In this document: positions 1-9,484 of the stretch, in pieces | How the letters are laid out: every line of letters starts with the position of its first letter | How positions within the stretch are numbered: position 1 is the stretch's first letter | DNA from: Nitzschia sp. DOCU1 | Lineage: Eukaryota > Bacillariophyta > Bacillariophyceae > Bacillariales > Bacillariaceae | Length of the DNA stretch: 64,000 nt | Assembly (NCBI GenBank): GCA_951394045.1 | Contig: OX595989.1 | Span: forward strand, 1,550,001-1,614,000 | Direction: 5' to 3' | Made by a program: the position numbers and the translations under genes | The notes under the pieces: generated by a model | Told to the model about the DNA's origin: nothing | Databases searched by the model: none | What the model saw: only the letters and a program-made list of their open reading frames with translations

Positions 1-84
1 TCTTATTTTCCATTTTACGAGCAGCTTTCCTCCTTGGGTAGCCTTTGTTCGTCAAGTTTGCAGCCAAGAGAGTTATCAGGAAAT

Positions 85-795
85 ATGTGGAGAAACACTA
101 CAGTTCGATCGGTGGCAAGATGTTGCTCCTCTGGAACCAATGCCCGTCAAGTTGTCCAGGCAGCGCCGTTCAGTCGTAAAGACGGTTCATTTGCTGCTTT
201 TTCTACTCTATCGTCAAGGCTTCAAGGTGGGCTGACTGCGCCTACAGAGTTTTGCCATGGATTTCGTGCCCCGCTTCATTCAAATCAATGCAGTTGTTGC
301 AGTCCATCGTTACTGCAAGCCCGGAAGCGAGTTGGAGAACACCAACGCGACTTTCGGCACTCTTTGTCGAGCAGCTCCCGTGGCGACAAGAACGAAGAAG
401 GCATATTACAGGCACCTTCAGACGAAATCAAGATCCCCGGGGCCGAGAAAGGAGGAAGAAAACTGGCTATAATCTTTACCTGCACCCAATGCAATACCCG
501 TTCGGCCAAACAATTTACAGAGCGAGCGTACAAATACGGAGTCGTGATTGCCACCTGCCCGGGTTGCAGCAACCGGCACCTCATCGCAGACAATCTTGGA
601 TTCTTTTCGGAGGAGGAAGGTGGATGGAATATTGAAACTGCCATGGCTAGACTTGGCGAAAATGTGCGAGTCGCAACCACCGACAATGTCCTAGAACTGA
701 GTGTGGAGGATATCTACACCAAAGAAGCCATCGACGAGGCCATAACAAAGGCTACAGAGAAAGCCACCAACCCCGATTCTAGTAGCAATGGTTAG
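85..795 (+). CDS. DNLZ: DNL-type zinc finger protein, mitochondrial HSP70 escort (Zim17/HEP1/DNLZ-like)
   Basis: A 236-residue single-exon protein. Seen: a zinc-ribbon core with FTCTQCNTRS, a second knuckle ATCPGCSNRHLIADNLG, and the D-N-L triplet that names the family. The first 100 or so residues are rich in R, S and A and poor in acids, as in a mitochondrial presequence. Family knowledge: DNL zinc-finger proteins keep mitochondrial (and in plants plastid) HSP70 soluble and active. The start at 85 gives the best presequence (MWRNTTVRSVAR); an in-frame ATG at 34 would add 17 unremarkable residues. The C-terminus after the zinc domain is an acidic helix. Organelle assignment is inferred; plastid targeting is less likely because no signal peptide is visible. 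Confidence 0.88.
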   Translation: MWRNTTVRSVARCCSSGTNARQVVQAAPFSRKDGSFAAFSTLSSRLQGGLTAPTEFCHGFRAPLHSNQCSCCSPSLLQARKRVGEHQRDFRHSLSSSSRGDKNEEGILQAPSDEIKIPGAEKGGRKLAIIFTCTQCNTRSAKQFTERAYKYGVVIATCPGCSNRHLIADNLGFFSEEEGGWNIETAMARLGENVRVATTDNVLELSVEDIYTKEAIDEAITKATEKATNPDSSSNG

Positions 796-859
796 AGATT
801 TTGATAGTAGCATGTAATTTTGCAAGCGACATATACATTGTGACAAATGCCATGCATGC

Positions 860-1666
860 CTAGAGTGCGAATGCAGTAATTTTCTTTCCTTCTACTGCCA
901 CCGAGCTGGTAATAGACGGATCGATAGCAGACAATACTTTTCGTTCCGTAGAAGGTGAATCAAGAGCTCGGACCACCAAGTTGGCAACATCCTCCCGGTG
1001 AATTGAACCGATGGCAGTGTTGTCCTCGGTCAGTATGGCCTGCCCAGTCATAGGTTCCGTCTTGAGGCCTCCAGGTCGAATGATCGTCCAGTTGGAGTTA
1101 GTGTAGTACCTGATCAAAATATTTTCTGCCTTCTCTTTTGCCGCCAATACATCCTTTAGAACTTCAAATACCGACGGAGGTGCCGCTTCCTTACTGGATC
1201 CGCATCCTATGCTCGTCACCAAAATGATTCTTTGAACACCCAAAATTCCAGCCGACTCAATCACGTTATTGTTTCCTTCATAATCAATTCTTCTATCGGC
1301 AGTGCTACCACCGAGCGTTGTAATGGCGGCATCGCAGCCATCCATGGCATTTTCCACCGATTTCTGGTCAAAAGCATCGCCTGCGACGGCTGTGACACCG
1401 TCGATAGCGTTCAATTCGGCAACGCTTTCCTCGCTTCGAGCAAGGGCGACAACTTCGATACCAGCTTCCACCAATTTATCGATTACACAGCGACCCACTC
1501 CTCTGGTACCCCCCGCCACAAAGACCTTTTTGTAGGCCATTTGGAGGGCCGAGTCCTGACGAGCGCCTACATGGATTTGTCGCGGAACAAAAGTGCTTTT
1601 GCCGGCGAGGAAGGCAGAAGCGGAGCCGAGTAGCAGCAGCTGCAAAGTAGTTCGAAGAGACAACAT
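860..1666 (-). CDS. Plastid-targeted NAD(P)-binding atypical SDR protein
   Basis: 268 residues, single exon. Residues 1-19 form a signal peptide ending in ASA-F, the diatom plastid-import motif, followed by a short basic transit-like stretch. From about residue 45, VFVAGGTRGVGRCVIDKL is a Rossmann glycine motif of the atypical (NmrA/Tic62/HCF173-like) short-chain dehydrogenase family; ILVTSIGCGSS and NWTIIRPGGL are the usual later motifs, with no classical YxxxK. Such proteins often act as redox sensors or assembly factors for photosystem proteins rather than as simple dehydrogenases. The exact role here is not determinable. It is divergent from the SmE gene, with about 420 bp between them. 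Confidence 0.82.
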   Translation of the reverse strand: MLSLRTTLQLLLLGSASAFLAGKSTFVPRQIHVGARQDSALQMAYKKVFVAGGTRGVGRCVIDKLVEAGIEVVALARSEESVAELNAIDGVTAVAGDAFDQKSVENAMDGCDAAITTLGGSTADRRIDYEGNNNVIESAGILGVQRIILVTSIGCGSSKEAAPPSVFEVLKDVLAAKEKAENILIRYYTNSNWTIIRPGGLKTEPMTGQAILTEDNTAIGSIHREDVANLVVRALDSPSTERKVLSAIDPSITSSVAVEGKKITAFAL

Positions 1667-2087
1667 TCTAGGACCAGTTTGAGGAAAGGATGAATGGTTC
1701 GAATGATTGAAGTGTAGTTGATGTCGTCGGACTTGTCACCTGATGTTGATAACGTGAGGTGGAAGTCACGAGATCTTGATCGAGCCATCTCATCCGTCAC
1801 CATACACTGTATCCTGTCGCGATCCCTCTTCTCGTCGTCGCGCGTCGATGACGCATGCGACATGAAGGCTTCAACTTTAGGTCGAACGAGTCAAACTTCC
1901 AGTCTGCCTGTCAACGGTCTCTGGCTGCAAAAAATCCAACCGAAGTGCCACCATGGCCACATGCGCCATGGCGGCCGCTGCCATCCGAAAAAGCGGCTGA
2001 AACATACTCTCAACACTTCACCCGCGTGTCTTCTCCGTACTACATTCTCTTTCAAGGTCATCCAATTTTGAATCATTCACCGCCACC
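1667..2087. promoter_or_regulatory. Divergent intergenic region, plastid SDR gene / SmE
   Basis: About 420 bp separate the two divergent start codons, so both promoters must lie here. Reading frames in it are short and lack recognisable protein features. A GC-rich stretch with two CCATGG sites (about 1951-1972) lies upstream of SmE. No TATA box or other defined element is convincing. Confidence 0.5.
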
Positions 2088-2455
2088 ATGCCGCCGAAAC
2101 GAGTAAAAAAGGTGATGACAGTGCCCATCAATGTCATCTTTGGGCACCTGCAGGTAAGCATCGATTTTGCATCGAGTGAATTGAAATTTGCCTGGCATTA
2201 TAGTCGATCTCACCTTTGTATTTGACCCCATTACAGAAAAAGACAAGAGTTCGTGTTTGGCTATACGAAGATACCAAGACGCAGATAGAGGGGCAAATTA
2301 TTGGATTTGATGAGTACATGAATATGGTGCTAGACGATGCAGTGGAGATTGGCAAGACGCGTAAAGAAATTGGGCGAATTCTGCTCAAGGGGGATTCTAT
2401 TACACTATTACAAGAAGCACAACCTCAAAGAAAGGAACAAACGGATCAATCGTAA
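2088..2455 (+). CDS. SNRPE: Small nuclear ribonucleoprotein E (SmE)
   Basis: Two exons: 2088-2153 and 2237-2455, phase 0, with an 83-nt GTAAGC...ACAG intron; product 94 residues. Exon 1 gives [18 protein letters not shown] and exon 2 gives [19 protein letters not shown], then [16 protein letters not shown] and [13 protein letters not shown]. These are the Sm1 and Sm2 motifs and match SmE closely. Known role: SmE is one of seven Sm proteins that ring the U-rich site of spliceosomal snRNAs. The length is normal (human 92). The gene is easily missed because its first exon is only 22 codons. Confidence 0.96.
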
Positions 2456-2510
2456 ATCTAGGGCTACGTCAGCTGATACTAGAATGAACTGGTTGTAACT
2501 TTTAAAAGTC

Positions 2511-3149
2511 CTACTCATTTTTCAATAGTTCATCCGGATCAATCCCAAAACTCTTCATCATTCTCTTGCCTCCGGGACTTTCCATGATTGTCAGGAGTCC
2601 CTTATCGGCACCAGGTGGTGGTTGTGTGGCCAAGGCTTTGTTAATGAAAAACTTGACGGAAAGAGCGGAAAGCATATAAATGAACAAGAAGGACGTTCCT
2701 TGCTGGTAGTTCACCGAAATTCCCTCGAGAGCACTATCGTCTGCAATCGCAGACCAGTCGAGTCCTCTTCCGGTAATTCTAGAAAGAACCCTGAATGGGA
2801 CAAATGGCAGAACCGCCATGATTTTCCCCTTGTGTTCAGTTCCGAGGATACGCAGTAACAAGACAAAGAAGATGGACGTCCAGATTCCCGGCTGAGTGTG
2901 CTTCTTGGAAACATTACTACAAGCCTCACCAAATTCGTCCTTGGTACGTTGCAAACGCTTTTCATGTTTGGTGGGGTTCTTGGCAGCGTCCGCTTGTGCC
3001 TTTTCGAGCTTCCATCGAGCTCGCTCCAACGCGTCTAGAGTGCGCTTGTACGACTCTCCGCTGTAGATAAAGTACCGGGCAAGCAGGTCGCACCCCAGCT
3101 GTGACAATGCAACTGTGATTACAATACTCAATATCTCAGAGGCCGTCAT
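2511..3149 (-). CDS. TMCO1: TMCO1-like ER calcium-load-activated channel
   Basis: 212 residues, single exon; the ATG at 3149 is used because the frame has no ATG further upstream. Seen: an N-terminal membrane segment (EILSIVITVALSQLGCDLLA), a charged coiled-coil region after YKRTLDALERARWKLEKAQ, then two hydrophobic segments around LPFVPFRVLS and FLFIYMLSALSVKFFIN, and a polar tail. The order and the motifs YKR, LPFxP and SFLFIYxL match TMCO1, a member of the Oxa1/EMC3/YidC superfamily that works in the ER translocon and as a Ca2+ leak channel. Length is close to human TMCO1 (188). Calcium function in this organism is inferred from homology only. Confidence 0.88.
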   Translation of the reverse strand: MTASEILSIVITVALSQLGCDLLARYFIYSGESYKRTLDALERARWKLEKAQADAAKNPTKHEKRLQRTKDEFGEACSNVSKKHTQPGIWTSIFFVLLLRILGTEHKGKIMAVLPFVPFRVLSRITGRGLDWSAIADDSALEGISVNYQQGTSFLFIYMLSALSVKFFINKALATQPPPGADKGLLTIMESPGGKRMMKSFGIDPDELLKNE

Positions 3150-3541
3150 GGTCGATATCAAGGAGGGGAGGAGGCTGGAAGTAGTGTCAAAGTTGATGTG
3201 TTGTCGACGACAAAATGATCACGAGATCTTTTAAGCCAAAAACGTGTAAACCCTCTGTGTGAGAGCGGCGCTGGGCCAGCGCGCGCTAGGGAGGGGCAAT
3301 GCGTAGTCGCGTGAGTCGAGTCACGCACATACGCACGTACTCCATTCGTTCTTCGTGAACGATGAGCCACCCGATCACATTTTGCCATTTCTATTGCTTT
3401 GGGCTGTCGGATGCTATTTTGCCACTGCTATCATCTTGCAGGTTTCAACCTGGCCAAATAATACTGAACTCTTGAAACTGAACTTGTTTCGCCCCTTGTT
3501 GTGCTGAACGGAACCGATCCGTCTTCCGGGATTACACCAAC
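3150..3541. promoter_or_regulatory. Divergent intergenic region, TMCO1 / SET protein
   Basis: About 390 bp between divergent start codons. It contains a GC-rich palindromic patch (GCGCTGGGCCAGCGCGCGC, about 3269-3287) and otherwise nothing that I can name. Confidence 0.4.
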
Positions 3542-4693
3542 ATGAAATTAGCGTGGGCGAGAAAAATCCAATTGCTGGTGCTACTCCTACTCCCTGGTAC
3601 TTTGGCTTGGAGCAGCACGATCCACCGTCACCCACCCTCTACGAGAAAGTCATATTTGCTACTCAAGGCAGCAGCTGTCGGCTCGGAACCAGATGTCTTG
3701 GAAGGTGCTTCGACATTTGAGCAGTGGTTCAGAAATGTTCCTGGGGCCGTCTGCAACTCGGAGGTATCACATACGGATTTTGGAAATCTTCGAGGACTCG
3801 CCTTGTCACCGGAAGGAAAGAAACAATGGACCAAAAGACAAGGCGGAGAATTTCTTGAGCTGATGAAGATCCCAAAGTCGATTGTACTGAGCAGCGATTT
3901 TAGTCGGCCGGATTGGGATGCCGATTTGGCACAGAAATTGTGGATGGAGTGCACCAAGGGCCCTTCCAGTTCCATTGCCGGATATGTGGCGCTTTTGACG
4001 CGGGGGTGGACGCCAGCAGATTTACCGCAATTGCCACCGACGACGGCACCTGATGCACTTCGACACTGGACAGAAGAGGAAAAGAGTGTCTTGGCTAGCA
4101 GCCCCGCTGGACTAAAGTTGCTGCAGCTACTTGAGCAACAGAATCAACTATGGAAGACCAAGTTCTCGAATGTGAGAGGGATGACATTTGAGCAGTTTGA
4201 ATGGGCGATGGAAGTAGTTCATTCTCGGGCGTTTTGCGGCGATTTTGGAAATTCACCCCTACCACCGGCCGTGACTGCCGCCGTGCCATTGGTGGCTGCT
4301 GCCGCGGGCTACCAGTATTTCAGTCAGACTGCCTTCCCAAGCGATGCCGTCTTGTTGGGTCTTGGTGTTGTTGCAGCCTTACCTGCCCTCTTTAATTTGA
4401 TCCAGCAGAATCCCCCAGTGGCGGTCTTGCTGCCGATGATCGATTCCATCAATCACCTGGAAGAAGCCGAATCTAATATTGAGTACAGCCCACTTTCCAA
4501 CGTTTTCACCCTTTCGGTAGGGAAGAATTGTGTAATTGACGAACATGGAAAGACTCAGCTATTCATTAGCTACGGCAAAAAGAAGGATACTGAACTGTTG
4601 TTGAACTATGGATTCCTCCGTGGGGTATCGTCTGAAGGTGGCACATCTGCTCGACGAAAAGCACTTGCAGAAGTGTTTCTTTCAAGACAATGA
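3542..4693 (+). CDS. SET-domain protein lysine methyltransferase (Rubisco LSMT/SETD3-like), probable plastid protein
   Basis: 383 residues, single exon. An N-terminal signal peptide (KIQLLVLLLLPGTLAW) is followed by a Ser/Arg-rich stretch, suggesting a bipartite plastid leader. Motifs of the LSMT-type split SET domain are visible: VHSRAF (about 226-231), LLPMIDSINH (296-305, the S-adenosylmethionine-binding D..NH box), ISYGKKKDTELLLNYGF (342-358, the catalytic tyrosine region). Family members methylate lysines of Rubisco, aldolase and other proteins. Oddity: a hydrophobic stretch of about 48 residues (242-289) sits between the SRAF and NH motifs, where it could form one or two membrane passes. 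The Rubisco-substrate-binding C-terminal domain is absent, so the protein is shorter than the 450-500 residues usual for the family. Confidence 0.8.
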   Translation: MKLAWARKIQLLVLLLLPGTLAWSSTIHRHPPSTRKSYLLLKAAAVGSEPDVLEGASTFEQWFRNVPGAVCNSEVSHTDFGNLRGLALSPEGKKQWTKRQGGEFLELMKIPKSIVLSSDFSRPDWDADLAQKLWMECTKGPSSSIAGYVALLTRGWTPADLPQLPPTTAPDALRHWTEEEKSVLASSPAGLKLLQLLEQQNQLWKTKFSNVRGMTFEQFEWAMEVVHSRAFCGDFGNSPLPPAVTAAVPLVAAAAGYQYFSQTAFPSDAVLLGLGVVAALPALFNLIQQNPPVAVLLPMIDSINHLEEAESNIEYSPLSNVFTLSVGKNCVIDEHGKTQLFISYGKKKDTELLLNYGFLRGVSSEGGTSARRKALAEVFLSRQ

Positions 4694-4846
4694 AAGTGAA
4701 TTCAGTCGCACCGGATAAAGCGTTTACAGTATGGCAATGCTTTGATTGGGTTTAGAGTGTTCAAGCTAGGTACAGATTGTCTAGTAGGGCCAATTAAATA
4801 AGCTTTGGGTGATGGATTGTTGAGCGATGAAGAATATGCTCACTGC

Positions 4847-6464
4847 TTATTTTACATACTCCCAGTTGTTGACCATGATCTTGGAGACACATTGCAGGGC
4901 ATGACGTTGAAGCTCGGGGTTTTCGTGTTCAATTAAAGGCATGACCAACTCTTTCGCTCCAAGCCTCTTGGCGATTGCTCGACCGTTGGGATAGTGGCGC
5001 ACAAACTCTCCAATATCGTAGCAAGCAATGGCGGCAACTTCTTCGTCCTTGCTAGATACCAGCGCAATAAGGACCTTCAGAAGGTGGAAGTCGCCATCGG
5101 GACCCTCAAGCATTCGAGCATTTTCCTTGAAGAATGCTTCAGTGTGGACCGATCCCCATTGCAAATGCCCAGACTCGACTTCGTTCTTATAAACTTCCCA
5201 GCGGCTCATTTCCTTGTAGTTCTCGGTGAGCAACTTGTGAAGTAGAGTGACGTCATCGACGATATCGGGGTCGGTAAACTGTCTGTCACGCAGAAGAGCA
5301 ATCGCCTTCATTAGACCACAGGCGATCATCTCTGACAAAAAGTGTTTTCCATCCAGTCGCGTGGTTCCAGCGGGAGCTGGGTCCTCGTCGGCTGTGCAGG
5401 TGGCGATGTTGCTCAAAGCAGAGAGGGCTACTCGAACGACCTTTTCACGGGGGGCCAATGACACCAAATCTACAAGAGCTTGGACGGGGACACCATCCTT
5501 GGCGAAATCGGCCCGCACAAGCTGCGAAGTGTTCAACTCATAGGTCAAAATCCACAAGCAAAAGGCCAACTCATACAACTGCTGGACGGATCCCTGGCCG
5601 AATTTCTTGTTATTGTCACCGCTTGACTTGGATCCAGTTCGGAGCTGACGTGACACATACTTGATACCACCAGACTTGACAAAAATAATGCGAGACTCGA
5701 GAGCTTCCATAAGGACCATCAAAGAAGGGATGCAAAGCCCGGCTAGGGGTCCGGCATTCTTTAATTGAGCCACGATCCAAGCTGTCAGGGCCTCCAAAGG
5801 TTCGACAGCAGACGCGTACGAAATAGGTCTACTTTTCGACTCGGCAGTTCTTTGCGAGGGACAAGAAGCAATAAGGATTTTCGCCAAAGACATGGAAGAA
5901 ACCTTTTGAGCATAAGCGTCGCCCTTGCCTCCCTTATTGAGAATTCGAAGGAGGGCCTTCCACTGATCTACCAAGACGCCATCCTTGCCGACGTAGAAAA
6001 CGGATGCCACAGTAACTCCCGACACACCAGTTGCCAAAGTGGTAATAATTTCATTCAACTTTGTCAAGGCATAGTGAGTGACGACTCCAAGTGGGTCCAA
6101 GTCCAAAGCAGCCATGGCTTGCTCGTCGGTGCACTTTTCAGCGTAGGTCGAAACTTCGCCTAAAAACAAAAATACGCAGATTGTCAGTGATACTTCACGC
6201 AGCTGATCGATCGCCTATCACAAGCTGAAGACACTTACCAGTACCAGCTCCAGCCGAGCACGCTTCGGCCAAAAGCTTCAGAAGCACTCGAGCATACATC
6301 GAGGCATCGCGAGAATCAGCCAAAGTGTAGTCGATAGGATTTGTCTCAGCCATGCGCAAGAGAGCAGTCTCTTGTGCCGTTAGGCGAAGAGAGCTTAGTG
6401 CATCCCATTGGATATGGGGGAAAGCATGAGACACCGGTGAGGAGGGAGCTGAAACCGAGCTCAT
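4847..6464 (-). CDS. VMA13: V-type H+-ATPase subunit H
   Basis: Two exons on the minus strand, 6464-6239 and 6159-4847, with a 79-nt intron (GTAAGT...TTTAG) splitting a glycine codon; product 512 residues. The protein is helical throughout. The C-terminal part carries the best-known motifs of subunit H: NYKEMSRWEVYKNEVESGHL, W(G)SVHTEAFFKENA and DIGEFVRHYPNGR, followed by armadillo-like repeats ending in MVNNWEYVK. Subunit H sits on the V1 sector and couples and regulates the proton pump; in diatoms this serves vacuole and probably silica-vesicle acidification (inference). The ATG at 6464 yields MSSVSAPSSP; no upstream in-frame start is better. Slightly longer than yeast Vma13 (478). Confidence 0.95.
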
Positions 6465-7253
6465 GGTCAAAAGATTTGATCTTCTGCCAAAAGGTGGGAA
6501 GAGAAAAAAGGTCGTGGTGAGTGCAAGAATTAATAAGCTAAATAAATCGACGACGGTTACGCATGGTATGAAGCGAACAATTGGCGATGGTATTTGACAA
6601 TGGGATAGTCGAGTCGCTTTTTGAGCTCTCCGCCTCCTCAATCGCACAATCTGATTGCAAAGCTCCTTCAAAAATAACACGAAGACACGGGGGTCGCCAC
6701 GTGAAATTGCTTTCCGTGGTCGTTTGGACCAGAACGCGACGAGAAAGGAATTTTTGCCCAAGATTTGCAATTTGTCATTTTCGTTCCGACTTCGCTCCAC
6801 TTCTCGACGCCACTGTAGGACGTAGAGAGGCGGAAGCTTCCATCTACCAGCATCCTCTTCATTTGAAATTATTAATTTCTTCGCCATGGTGAACGTACCA
6901 ACAAGAGACCGACTTTATTGACGGCTTTTGCTCCAACAACGGATCGATCGATGGGGCGACCATTCTATCTCGAGTTGAACGCGACAGCGGGCATCGAGCA
7001 CGCAATTTCCTAGCGTTGGCGAAGTATGACACGAAAGAAGACATCTGGATCGGCCGGCATGCCGTTCTCAACGGTCAAATCGACTCATGCGACTCCGACT
7101 CTTTCACGGAAATTCTTTCGATCTATTCGATTGAGGAGGACTCATTAGAATGACGTGGGGTAGTCGACGACTTCTATCAATCACTTTTCCGTCTACCGGT
7201 AGCTATTTCCCGACCATGCCCTAAGCGTTTTGCTAGAGACAATAAGATAGGAT
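6465..7253. other. Intergenic stretch with an orphan open frame
   Basis: About 790 bp between the V-ATPase H start and the Deg stop. One plus-strand frame is open from 6893 to 7153 (87 codons) without any ATG; it reads as balanced protein-like sequence (for example RNFLALAKYDTKEDIWIGR). It could be a terminal exon whose upstream exons I cannot find, or chance. Nothing else is recognisable. Confidence 0.3.
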
Positions 7254-8624
7254 TTATGATTCTGGTCTTGATCCCAAAGTTACATAGACGACGCGGCGTT
7301 CTCCCTCGGCGTCCTCCAATGTCATTGTAACTTGCTCGCCTTTTACTCTGGTCAGCAGCTCTGCTTGAAGTTCTTCAAAAGTCTTCACTTCCTTGCCCCC
7401 AACATTCACAATGGCATCACCCCATTCCAATCGCGCCTTGTCAACAATTCGGATCGGTCGAATGCCGGCGTCGGCCGCCGGAGACCCCGGTTCTACCCGA
7501 GTTACCCAATTCTTTTCAAACAAAGTAGAATTGGAGCCTTTTTGAGATACTACAGTGACGCCCAGCCAACCTCTATCCGGTCGTTTGCCACCTAGCACTC
7601 GGTCCTCTCGAATGAATCGATCTACCACCAATGCTAGCTGATCTGCGGGCACCGCAAAGCCAATGCCGGCATTGCTTCCTGATGTCGTGATAATGGCGGT
7701 GTTGATTCCAATCACTTCACCCTTAAGATTTAGCAAAGGCCCACCACTATTTCCAGGGTTGATAGCTGCATCCGTTTGGATACAATTACGAATTGGCCGA
7801 TTGGCAGGGGTACGGGCTGTACCCGCTCGAAATTCTCGGTTGACAGCGGAAACGACGCCGGTCGTTACTGTCTTGTCAAGCCCGAAGGGATTTCCAATCG
7901 CCACAACCGTTTGACCAACTAGTAGATCAGACGATGATCCAAACGAGACAACGTCGTCAATCTTCGCACCTTCCTCCTCGTCTTCAATTTTCAGAACCGC
8001 CAAGTCCAAATCGGGCTCCACGTTTACAATCTTACACTTTTGATACTTGGTATCACTGTTGATTCTGACATAGATTTCAGGGAGGTCATCGATAATTGGT
8101 GATAGAAGATTCAATAGCTTTTCCTTGGCAGGGTTCACAAATTCTTGTGGGAATACTTCAGTCGCATTGCCAGCAAGTTGGTCAATTACATTCCTGACGT
8201 TCTTGGTGTTATCCTGTAACGTGTAGACTCGTTCAATGACATGAAAGTTGGTGCAAATGTAGCCAGGAGATACCACAAAGCCCGATCCAGATCCTAGACC
8301 CATTCCTTCCGGCAAACTATTCTTGTCGTTCTTCGCCGATTGACTGCGCTTGTTGGGGGAAGTGGAAAGTTTATTGGGCAAAACGGAAGTCACAAAGGCG
8401 ACGGCAGGGCCACATTTTCGAACTACCGAGGTGATGGAACGCTCTGCTGGAGTCAGGTCCTTTTCCAATTCAGAAACTGGTACGGAAACGGAGCTTCGAC
8501 GAGTCTTCAGGGACTGCTGTCCCCATGGTTTCGGTTGAAACAGGAAAGATTCTGACAAAGAAATCCCAAACGCCAAAGCAATGACAGAAACCAGGGCGAA
8601 CCCTGGACAGCGGTCGACTCTCAT
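7254..8624 (-). CDS. Deg/HtrA-type serine protease with one PDZ domain, plastid
   Basis: 456 residues, single exon; the ATG at 8624 starts a signal peptide that ends in SES-FLF, a phenylalanine-type diatom plastid cleavage site, and a basic transit stretch follows. The S1C protease domain shows the triad: His in TNFHVIERV, Asp in EPDLDLAVLKIE, Ser in INPGNSGGPLL. A PDZ domain follows (GWLGVTVV to the C-terminus). About 55 residues are inserted between the His and Asp motifs, rich in N and L, longer than in bacterial DegP. Plant Deg1-like proteases degrade damaged photosystem II proteins in the thylakoid lumen; the same role is likely but the compartment is inferred. Confidence 0.92.
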   Translation of the reverse strand: MRVDRCPGFALVSVIALAFGISLSESFLFQPKPWGQQSLKTRRSSVSVPVSELEKDLTPAERSITSVVRKCGPAVAFVTSVLPNKLSTSPNKRSQSAKNDKNSLPEGMGLGSGSGFVVSPGYICTNFHVIERVYTLQDNTKNVRNVIDQLAGNATEVFPQEFVNPAKEKLLNLLSPIIDDLPEIYVRINSDTKYQKCKIVNVEPDLDLAVLKIEDEEEGAKIDDVVSFGSSSDLLVGQTVVAIGNPFGLDKTVTTGVVSAVNREFRAGTARTPANRPIRNCIQTDAAINPGNSGGPLLNLKGEVIGINTAIITTSGSNAGIGFAVPADQLALVVDRFIREDRVLGGKRPDRGWLGVTVVSQKGSNSTLFEKNWVTRVEPGSPAADAGIRPIRIVDKARLEWGDAIVNVGGKEVKTFEELQAELLTRVKGEQVTMTLEDAEGERRVVYVTLGSRPES

Positions 8625-9484
8625 TGTGAAACCGATCCGCTCCGAATCACAATAATAGTGACTGGCAATTCTTTGGTAGGTAGTCGTGTTCAAGGGTAGA
8701 TGCAGAGCTTTTACTTCTACTTGGATCGACAAGGGGGAGAAAGAGAGCAGAGAGAAGAACGAAAATGACAAAGGATAAAAGCGCGGCAAAATTATTCTGA
8801 CTCAGGCGACTTTTGGAGTCGCATTCTGGGCCCTCAATCTCCCCCCCCCCAGTACATTTTCTTCGTAGAAATCAACGGAAGGAATTGCGGCAAAATGACG
8901 TCAGCCTTAGTCGATTCATTCGACTATTCGGGCTGACGACGTCCCAACCAAAAACATCCATCCGATCCCACTCCCACTGACAAAATAGCACACATCGATC
9001 TTTCACAACGAGAGGTGTCGTCGGCGGATGCATCGGTCTCAATGCTGAGTACACGGCGACGTTATGCATATCGTTTTAGTACGGTAAAGTCTGTGCTGCC
9101 ACTAGAGTAGAATGGAGCACGAAATGATCCACGATGCACCTATATTCGGAAAGAATTTCAGAAATGTGAGCAAAACGTTGAACGGCGGGGTGATTCCACT
9201 GTTCACAACGATAGGTGCGGAGACGGTAGCCGGTGATACCACAGCAGAAGTAGCATGGTGCAAGAAATGGTCCAGGATGCACCTGTATCGGAAAGAATCT
9301 CAGAAATATGAGCAACACGTTGAACAGCGGGGTGATTCCACTGTCCACAACGACAATCTTCGACAAAGGCAGGGTCCAGCACGAAAGATTCTGCTGCTGA
9401 CCGAAAAGTCAGAACAAGTTCATAAATCGTTTGTGGTCCAAAGAAGTGAGTCAATGTCTCACATTGGTTCTCGAAAACAACACG
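8625..9484. other. Intergenic region upstream of the Deg and DUF262-HNH genes
   Basis: About 860 bp between divergent start codons. It holds a C-run (about 8841-8850) and a diverged direct duplication (annotated separately). Open frames here follow the duplication and are not convincing genes. Confidence 0.5.
9098..9352. repeat. Diverged direct duplication, two copies of about 115 bp
   Basis: Copy 1 lies at about 9098-9214 and copy 2 at about 9237-9352, offset about 142 bp. Shared blocks include GATGCACCT, CGGAAAGAAT, CAGAAAT, TGAGCAA, ACGTTGAAC and CGGGGTGATTCCACTGT. The copies differ by substitutions and single-base indels, so the duplication is not recent. No coding role is apparent. It lies just upstream of the DUF262-HNH gene. 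Confidence 0.85.
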
